Source of the DNA: Pukyongia sp.
Lineage (GTDB): Bacteria > Bacteroidota > Bacteroidia > Flavobacteriales > Flavobacteriaceae
DNA: 64,000 nucleotides
Reading direction: 5' to 3'
NCBI GenBank assembly: GCA_030148705.1
Contig: JASBSY010000022.1
Location: forward strand, 62,001-126,000
The notes beneath the pieces are model-generated. The model had not been told where the DNA came from. It ran no database searches and worked only from the letters and a program-made list of their open reading frames with translations. Made by a program: the position numbers and the translations under genes. Shown piece by piece: positions 59,029 to 64,000 of this stretch. Positions within the stretch are counted from its first letter, which is position 1. Each line of letters begins with the position of its first letter.

Positions 59029-60030
59029 TTACTTAAAAAATAAGTTTGGAAATTGCTTCTCCGGGTCTTTATTAAGCCATCGTACCAGTAGGGTCGATTT
59101 CAGAAACCCGCTGCCGTATCCCAAAAACTGTACAAAGACAGCAAATACGCTCATTAGTGCAATAGAAATGCTTTTATTCTTAATTCCGGAATCCACGAAA
59201 ATAGCCAGTAAATAGACTAATAATGGCAGCAGGATTGCCCAATGCACAATAAGCGAACAAATCACACTAACCAGGACGAATGCCAGGAATACCGAAGGAA
59301 ACCAAAAAGTAATCCTCCTGCTGTTTGGATGCCAGGAGTTGAGAATTGGTCTCACTAAACCAAATTTGCGTACCTGAGTATAAAATTTACGCCATGAGAT
59401 GCGCCTCTTATGATAGACAAAGGCATTTGGAATAAAAGTAGTTTCGAACCCGGCATTTTTAATACGATGTGACAGATCCGGATCCTCCCCGGGATGTATT
59501 TTTGCGAATCCACCCGTGGCCAAAAACGCTTGTCGACTAATACCCATGTTAAAGCTTCGGGGTTCGAAATGCGACAGGTTCGAGTTTCTCCCGCGGATAC
59601 CTCCCGTAGTTAAAAAGGAAGTCATCACGTAATTGATGGCTTTCTGTAATGGAGTAAAATCCGGGTGGGCTGCATCTGCCCCTCCGAAACAGTGAAAGAA
59701 GGACGCCGAAAGATAAGCAGCTACGGTGCGGAGGTAATGCTCCGGGAGCAGTACATCCGAGTCGAGAATAATATAATAATCTCCTTTAGCTTTTTGCATC
59801 CCGAAGTTCCTTGAATCACCCGGGCCTGTATTTTTCTTATAATAATAGGCAATGTTAAGTCGATCCCGGAATGAGTTTACAACATCTTCGGATGTTATAG
59901 AAGAACCATCCTCCACAATCACAATCTCAAATGGCGAATTGTAGTCGAGTAGCAGAAAACTATCGAGTAACTCCTTTATTTCCTGTGGTCGGTTGAAGAC
60001 AGGAATAACAAAAGAAAAGTCTAGCTTCAT
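59029..60030 (-). CDS. Family 2 glycosyltransferase with C-terminal TM segments
   Basis: 333 residues. GT-A fold: SFVIPVFNRPQEIKELLDSF, VIVEDGSSITSED, then GPGDSRNFGMQKAKGDYYIILDSDVLLPEHYL with the DxD-like metal motif DSD. The substrate helix has FFHCFGGADAAHPD and the acceptor part GGFAKIHPGEDPDLSHRIKNAGF (ED-type catalytic base). Two TM helices (about 243-285) follow, so it is membrane-bound on the cytoplasmic face. It transfers a sugar to an unknown acceptor, perhaps in lipid or polysaccharide synthesis. It heads the minus-strand run ending in the two-component pair. Confidence 0.9.
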   Translation of the reverse strand: MKLDFSFVIPVFNRPQEIKELLDSFLLLDYNSPFEIVIVEDGSSITSEDVVNSFRDRLNIAYYYKKNTGPGDSRNFGMQKAKGDYYIILDSDVLLPEHYLRTVAAYLSASFFHCFGGADAAHPDFTPLQKAINYVMTSFLTTGGIRGRNSNLSHFEPRSFNMGISRQAFLATGGFAKIHPGEDPDLSHRIKNAGFETTFIPNAFVYHKRRISWRKFYTQVRKFGLVRPILNSWHPNSRRITFWFPSVFLAFVLVSVICSLIVHWAILLPLLVYLLAIFVDSGIKNKSISIALMSVFAVFVQFLGYGSGFLKSTLLVRWLNKDPEKQFPNLFFK

Positions 60031-60045
60031 CCAGCAAATGTAAAT

Positions 60046-60080
60046 AAAAAAAAAGCCACCTATTTAGAACAGGTGGCTTC
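60046..60080 (-). terminator. Terminator after the T9SS gene upstream of the glycosyltransferase
   Basis: On the minus strand AAGCCACCT and AGGTGGCTT form a 9-bp stem around a nine-base loop, followed by nine T. It lies just behind the stop of the larger T9SS gene and in front of the glycosyltransferase gene, so the two are separate transcripts. Confidence 0.87.
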
Positions 60081-60098
60081 TAATTAAACTAATATAAC

Positions 60099-62597
60099 TT
60101 AACGCTTAATAACCTTATAGGTTCCTATCTGACCGTTGATGCTAACCTTCATCAGGTAAGCTCCTGTAGCCAGTGCGGAAATGTTCAGCTCAGAACTGGA
60201 AGCGTTGATATCGCGTTCAAGTACTTGCTGACCAAGTAAATTATATATGGCAACATTCTCTATCAGTTCTACTGAAGTCAAATTGAGGATGTTGTCGGTT
60301 GGGTTCGGATAGAAACTGAATCCTTCCAGGGCGTTTTCATCAACTCCAAGCAGGGTTCCATCTATTACGATATCCGTTACTCCTCCTGTGTTCACAACAA
60401 ACAGGTAATAAGCCTGACCTGCTTCGGTGGTGATATTAGCACTGGTACCAGGAGCACATTGGTTACCTACCTGGAAGAAATATTCGAGGTCGGTTTCAAT
60501 AGCCATTTCGTTTGGAGCCTTAAAGAAGGTCACATAACTGGCACCGGCCGGAGATACGATCTCTGCCGTGGCAGTTCCGTTTCCAACTGAAACGAAATTG
60601 TACCATACTCCATTTGCTCCGTCGATATTACAGCCTGATGGATTTCCATCTTCCAGTGTTGCTGCCGGCATGGCCACAGCAGGATCGGTATATGGGAATC
60701 CTATTTCATCCACGTCGATAGAGTTAACAATCATATCGTTTGGCGGTGGGTTCAAACAAGTGATCGAAAGATCGAATGCACCCGAGGCGCCTCCGAATCC
60801 ATCAACAGCTATATAATATGTGCTTGTACCATCAGAAAGGAAGGATAATTCTGAAGTGAATCCGGCACAACCGGGTCCGTCGTCATTCTGTGCGATTATA
60901 CTTCCACCACAGCTGTCGTAAACAGTAAGGATGGTATCGTAGGCGGCCTGATCACAGGTTGAAACAGTAACCCATTGCGGGATTCCTCCCGAACCGGTGA
61001 ATCTGAACCACTCATCCGGGGAACCGTCCCCATTGGTGTCGGTGTTGCCATCGGAAGTGTCGCCCGACAGGGTATCGTCACAATTTATCACAAAGGCGTC
61101 CATACAAATATCATTATCCGGTGGGGTGGTGCTTGGAATTGCAACCCATCCCATCTGAGTTAATCCGCCGGGCGTTGTAGACCCCAGGACGCCAACCACG
61201 GTTGACGAACCATTGGAAGTATCTACCAATCGCAGCTCTGCCTGGAAGGCAGTACCGTTAAATGCTGTCATATAGATTGCATCATTATTAGGATCGTATC
61301 CCATACCTTGTCCAAAGTTAGCATTAAATCCTAAGGGTCCAACGATGGTAGCACTACCGGTAGTCTTATCAATACTATAGAAGTTGTCGTCTACCAGGTC
61401 GTATCCCCACATATCTCCGGCGCCATCTATGGCGATCGCAATACCTCCTCCGGGCATACCGGTAGGATTGGGCAGAGCTGTCGCTGTTCCTGCACCAACA
61501 TCAATGGTGTGTAAATGGTTATCTACTGAGAAATTCCCCGATAACCCATAAAATATTCCTGTGGTTCTATCCAATTCCATTCCTACCCAGGTTCCTCCTG
61601 TAGAAGGAAGGATGGTACCTAATGAAGTGTAAACACCTGAAGCGATATCAACCGACCAGAAATCTCCATCGGCTCCTAATACATAGGCTGTATCACCATT
61701 CATATTTATGGCTCCTGAATTTTCAAAGGAAGTAGTACCTATCGGTCCTATGGCCGTAAGTACAGATGGCAGCGCCACGTCGAAACTACTGAACTGAGCA
61801 TTTACATTCTCAGGGCCGTAAGCTATGGAAGGGCCTCCGCCGCCTCCACCACCACCCCCACCATTGGGAGTAAAGGAAACAAAATCGTTGGTTGCAGACC
61901 AATCGGTAGAATTCCGACCGGGCGTTGCGATAGCGTCAGAACCAGTGGCATTTTCAAGACCCTGGGTGTGGTTTCCACCATCACTAGGCATAGAGGTTGT
62001 ATGAATTTCGATAACATTGGTGGTTTCATATAACTGAGTGTGGGCAGTTACGTTATTTCCGGTAGGAAAGTGATCGACGTTAAAGAATTCAACCACGAGT
62101 ACACGGTTAGGAGCTGTTCCTACGGTTTCGTAGCGTACTACATTCATAGCCGGTTGACCGCCGTTACCCGGATCGAGATCTTCCCAGGCGAATGCAATTA
62201 AATTATCCGGTGGTCCGGCAGTTGGAAGTGGGTCTCCGGAACAACATCCGTTATCACCATCTGTATTAAATGTGATAAATCCGTTAGAAGAAATACGGAA
62301 GGTTGTATAATCATTCCCGTTAAAATTAAACGTAAATCCAATATTCAGATCTGCAGATACCTCGTCATCCGCCAGCGGAACATTTGTACCTGTAGCGGAA
62401 ATATCGATTGGATTAAAAGTACCGGTCTGGTCGACAGTATAATCCAAAACAGCAGAACTCCTGCTTGAATTTTGATAGATGCCAAAGGGGGTGCTCTGTA
62501 TAAATTCCTGAGGCACGGCCCCGGCGGAGTCTTCGAATTGCTGAGCATATCCGAAGAAACACATTGCGAAGGCAATGATAAACGTAGTTTTTCTCAT
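60099..62597 (-). CDS. Large T9SS-secreted surface protein, tandem paralogue A
   Basis: 832 residues with signal peptide MRKTTFIIAFAMCFFGYAQ. Residues ~50-240 form a beta domain (VPLADDEVSADLNIGFTFNFNGNDYTTFRISSNGFITFN) typical of Bacteroidota extracellular proteins. A run of ten Gly follows (codons at 61833-61862), then a propeller-like region of repeated strands (AYVLGADGDFWSVDIASG, FYGLSGNFSVDNHLHTIDVGAG, WGYDLVDDNFYSIDKTTG). After that comes a PPC-like module (CMDAFVINCDDTLSGDTSDG...YYIAVDGFGGASGAFDLSITC), a second module (PPPNDMIVNSIDVDEIGFPY...), and a type A T9SS CTD (GFSFYPNPTDNILNL...GTYKVIKR). No enzyme site was recognised. The 3' third closely matches the neighbouring gene. Confidence 0.86.
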   Translation of the reverse strand: MRKTTFIIAFAMCFFGYAQQFEDSAGAVPQEFIQSTPFGIYQNSSRSSAVLDYTVDQTGTFNPIDISATGTNVPLADDEVSADLNIGFTFNFNGNDYTTFRISSNGFITFNTDGDNGCCSGDPLPTAGPPDNLIAFAWEDLDPGNGGQPAMNVVRYETVGTAPNRVLVVEFFNVDHFPTGNNVTAHTQLYETTNVIEIHTTSMPSDGGNHTQGLENATGSDAIATPGRNSTDWSATNDFVSFTPNGGGGGGGGGGPSIAYGPENVNAQFSSFDVALPSVLTAIGPIGTTSFENSGAINMNGDTAYVLGADGDFWSVDIASGVYTSLGTILPSTGGTWVGMELDRTTGIFYGLSGNFSVDNHLHTIDVGAGTATALPNPTGMPGGGIAIAIDGAGDMWGYDLVDDNFYSIDKTTGSATIVGPLGFNANFGQGMGYDPNNDAIYMTAFNGTAFQAELRLVDTSNGSSTVVGVLGSTTPGGLTQMGWVAIPSTTPPDNDICMDAFVINCDDTLSGDTSDGNTDTNGDGSPDEWFRFTGSGGIPQWVTVSTCDQAAYDTILTVYDSCGGSIIAQNDDGPGCAGFTSELSFLSDGTSTYYIAVDGFGGASGAFDLSITCLNPPPNDMIVNSIDVDEIGFPYTDPAVAMPAATLEDGNPSGCNIDGANGVWYNFVSVGNGTATAEIVSPAGASYVTFFKAPNEMAIETDLEYFFQVGNQCAPGTSANITTEAGQAYYLFVVNTGGVTDIVIDGTLLGVDENALEGFSFYPNPTDNILNLTSVELIENVAIYNLLGQQVLERDINASSSELNISALATGAYLMKVSINGQIGTYKVIKR

Positions 62598-62687
62598 GAT
62601 TGAAATTTTTATAATTAGTTGATAATGAATAAATATAAGAAGAATTTTGTGATTTTTTTACAATTCGGCTCGAAATAGAACCGACTT

Positions 62688-62724
62688 AAAACAAAAATCC
62701 CGGCAAACTTTCGTTTGCCGGGAT
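62688..62724 (-). terminator. Terminator after the second tandem T9SS gene
   Basis: On the minus strand ATCCCGGCAAAC and GTTTGCCGGGAT form a perfect 12-bp stem around a four-base loop, followed by TTTTTG. It separates the two tandem T9SS genes. Confidence 0.92.
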
Positions 62725-62747
62725 CTCCAATCATAATAGAATTTAAT

Positions 62748-64000
62748 TTATCTCTTGATCACTTTATACGTACCTGTTTGACCATCTACGGTCACTTTCA
62801 TCAGGTATGCCCCTGTTGCCAGAGAAGAAATATCAAGTTGAGAGCTAGTTGAATTAATCTCTTGACCAATAACCTGCTGCCCTAGTAAATTATAAATACT
62901 AACACCTTCGATAGTATTCACTGAATTAAGGTTCAGCACTTCATTAGCAGGGTTTGGATAGAAACTAAACCCTTCAATTGAATTCTCGTCCACACCTAAC
63001 AATGTGCCGTCGATAACGATATCGGTAATTCCACCGTCGTTCACCACATACACATAATAGGCCTGTCCTGCTTCTGTTGTAATATTAGCAGTAGTGGCAG
63101 GTGCACATTGGTTTCCTACCTGGAAGAAATATTCTAGATCGGTTTCAATTGCCATTTCGTTAGGCGCCTTAAAGAATGTTACAAAGCTCGCTCCGGCAGG
63201 AGAAACAATGGAAGCCGTTGCGGTTCCGTTTCCTGCAGAAACAAAGTTGTACCAAACTCCTTTTCCTCCGTCTATGTTACAACCCTGAGGGTTACCATTC
63301 TCAGTGGTAGCCGCCGGCATCGCCACGGAAGGATCGGTATAAGGGAATCCAATTTCATCCACGTCGATAGAGTTCACGATCATATCGTTTGGTGGTGGTA
63401 CCGGAGTACACGTCATAGTTAACTCGAAGTTTCCGGTTGCAGCTCCAAATCCGTGAACCAGAATATAGAAAGTGGTGTTTCCGTCACTTTGGAAATCTAC
63501 TTCCGACTGGAAATTAGTACAGTTTGGAGAGTCGTCATTACCTGTAAGACAAGTAAGTGTTCCACAATCTCCTGTGTAAACCGAAATCTGAGTATCGTAA
63601 TCGGTATTTACACTACACGTATTGATATTGATATCGGTTACCAAGCCGGTAGTATCTTCATAGATATACCATACCCCGTTGGTTGTTCCGGGACCTGTAC
63701 AGTCCGGAGCAACTCCACTGTCGTCTCCTGCATTGATCGTAGTTCCCATGATAGACTCACCACAGCTAATCGCCACAGCGTCGTCACAAAGGTCGTTTGC
63801 GGGAGGTAAAGAACAGGTAACTGTAATATCGAATGCTCCTGATGCACCGTTGAATCCGTCTACCGAAATATAGTAAGTAGAAGAACCATCGGCCTGGAAG
63901 CTAAGTTCGGATGTAAATCCTGAACATCCCGGACCGTCATCGTTTTGAGCGATCTGGTTTGCCAGCGTACAATCTTCCCAAACAGCAAGTCGTGTATCGT
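62748..64000 (-). CDS. T9SS-secreted surface protein, tandem paralogue B (5' end outside window)
   Basis: About 416 residues are visible and the frame is open to the window edge; the GTG at 63776 is internal, since conserved module sequence continues upstream of it. The visible part has two PPC-like modules in tandem (first TRLAVWEDCTLANQIAQNDDG...YYISVDGFNGASGAFDITVTC, second LCDDAVAISCGESIMGTT...FYILVHGFGAATGNFELTMTC), then the PPPNDMIVNSIDVDEIGFPY module and a type A T9SS CTD ending GTYKVIKR. By hand alignment the last ~215 residues are about four-fifths identical to the neighbouring paralogue. Paired Cys residues inside each module suggest disulfides. No catalytic site was recognised. Confidence 0.88.
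   Translation of the reverse strand, partial: DTRLAVWEDCTLANQIAQNDDGPGCSGFTSELSFQADGSSTYYISVDGFNGASGAFDITVTCSLPPANDLCDDAVAISCGESIMGTTINAGDDSGVAPDCTGPGTTNGVWYIYEDTTGLVTDININTCSVNTDYDTQISVYTGDCGTLTCLTGNDDSPNCTNFQSEVDFQSDGNTTFYILVHGFGAATGNFELTMTCTPVPPPNDMIVNSIDVDEIGFPYTDPSVAMPAATTENGNPQGCNIDGGKGVWYNFVSAGNGTATASIVSPAGASFVTFFKAPNEMAIETDLEYFFQVGNQCAPATTANITTEAGQAYYVYVVNDGGITDIVIDGTLLGVDENSIEGFSFYPNPANEVLNLNSVNTIEGVSIYNLLGQQVIGQEINSTSSQLDISSLATGAYLMKVTVDGQTGTYKVIKR

Noticed and set aside
61833-61862. Run of ten glycine codons as a possible phase-variable repeat
   Set aside because: The codons are mixed (GGT, GGG, GGA, GGC), so it is not a simple tandem repeat prone to slippage; it is best read as a flexible linker.
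1-64000. Mobile elements, prophage, CRISPR, toxin-antitoxin or defence islands
   Set aside because: No transposase, integrase, phage structural gene, Cas gene, evenly spaced repeat array or flanking direct repeats were seen. Gene content is core-like throughout.
1-64000. tRNA and rRNA genes
   Set aside because: No cloverleaf with GGTTCGAATCC-like T arms or rRNA-like conserved segments was noticed in the intergenic regions, all but one of which are shorter than 300 bases.

Overview
This window looks like chromosome from a Bacteroidota species, most likely a marine member of the Flavobacteriaceae. Several things point there. Two genes end in Por/type IX secretion (T9SS) type A C-terminal signals, and a third, running off the right edge, does too. 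Many products are Cys-anchored lipoproteins. Promoters fit the Bacteroidota pattern TTG-N17-20-TAnnTTTG, and ribosome binding sites are mostly unrecognisable. There is a DUF5686/carboxypeptidase-regulatory outer-membrane protein, a YtxJ-type bacillithiol protein and a short bacterial SRP RNA. Gene density is high. I see no IS element, prophage, CRISPR array, tRNA or rRNA. The content is almost entirely core-genome-like.

Layout. Bases 1-10300: tail of an OmpA-family protein, a YciO/Sua5-type protein, PcrA/UvrD helicase, a secreted M20 amidohydrolase followed by a membrane-anchored FMN/FeS glutamate-synthase-like protein, then a LytTR response regulator and its propeller-type sensor kinase. Bases 10300-20400: a T9SS-sorted protein, a small membrane protein, a patatin-like phospholipase translationally coupled to an M1 aminopeptidase, RecG, a PAP2 phosphatase, a cold-shock protein and a TlpA-like lipoprotein. 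Bases 20500-34100: PheT, a fasciclin protein, an unknown membrane protein, an ABC-F ATPase, a thioredoxin-fold lipoprotein without its cysteines, transaldolase, an SDR, SRP RNA, glutaminyl cyclase, a beta-helix-like lipoprotein, a GNAT and GlyA. Bases 34100-47300: fumarylacetoacetase, a lipoprotein, YtxJ, ClpB, a three-module thioredoxin/cytochrome c/copper monooxygenase-like lipoprotein, a tiny membrane ORF, a histidine phosphatase, an M23 peptidase, SmpB, the DUF5686 protein and a DinB-like protein. Bases 47300-55100: Pcm, then a co-oriented run (Gfo/Idh oxidoreductase, 3-hydroxybutyryl-CoA dehydrogenase, DUF1015, YggS, exonuclease-GIY-YIG fusion, potassium channel, MiaA). Bases 55100-64000: a minus-strand run of glycosyltransferase, YbbR-like protein, CoaE and an OmpR-type two-component pair, then two tandem, closely related T9SS surface proteins, the second cut by the window edge.

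No obviously new defence or mobile system is present. The items most worth a second look are: the thioredoxin-cytochrome-PHM-like fusion, in which all six copper ligands can be placed; the ABC-F protein in which exactly one of two composite ATP sites is degenerate; the tandem T9SS paralogues; terminator-like hairpins in the leaders of divergent genes; a probable leaderless smpB transcript; and the potassium channel with a C-terminal zinc ribbon. Gene starts were moved downstream from the longest ORF for seven genes where a signal peptide, lipobox or conserved N-terminus made this clear or likely.
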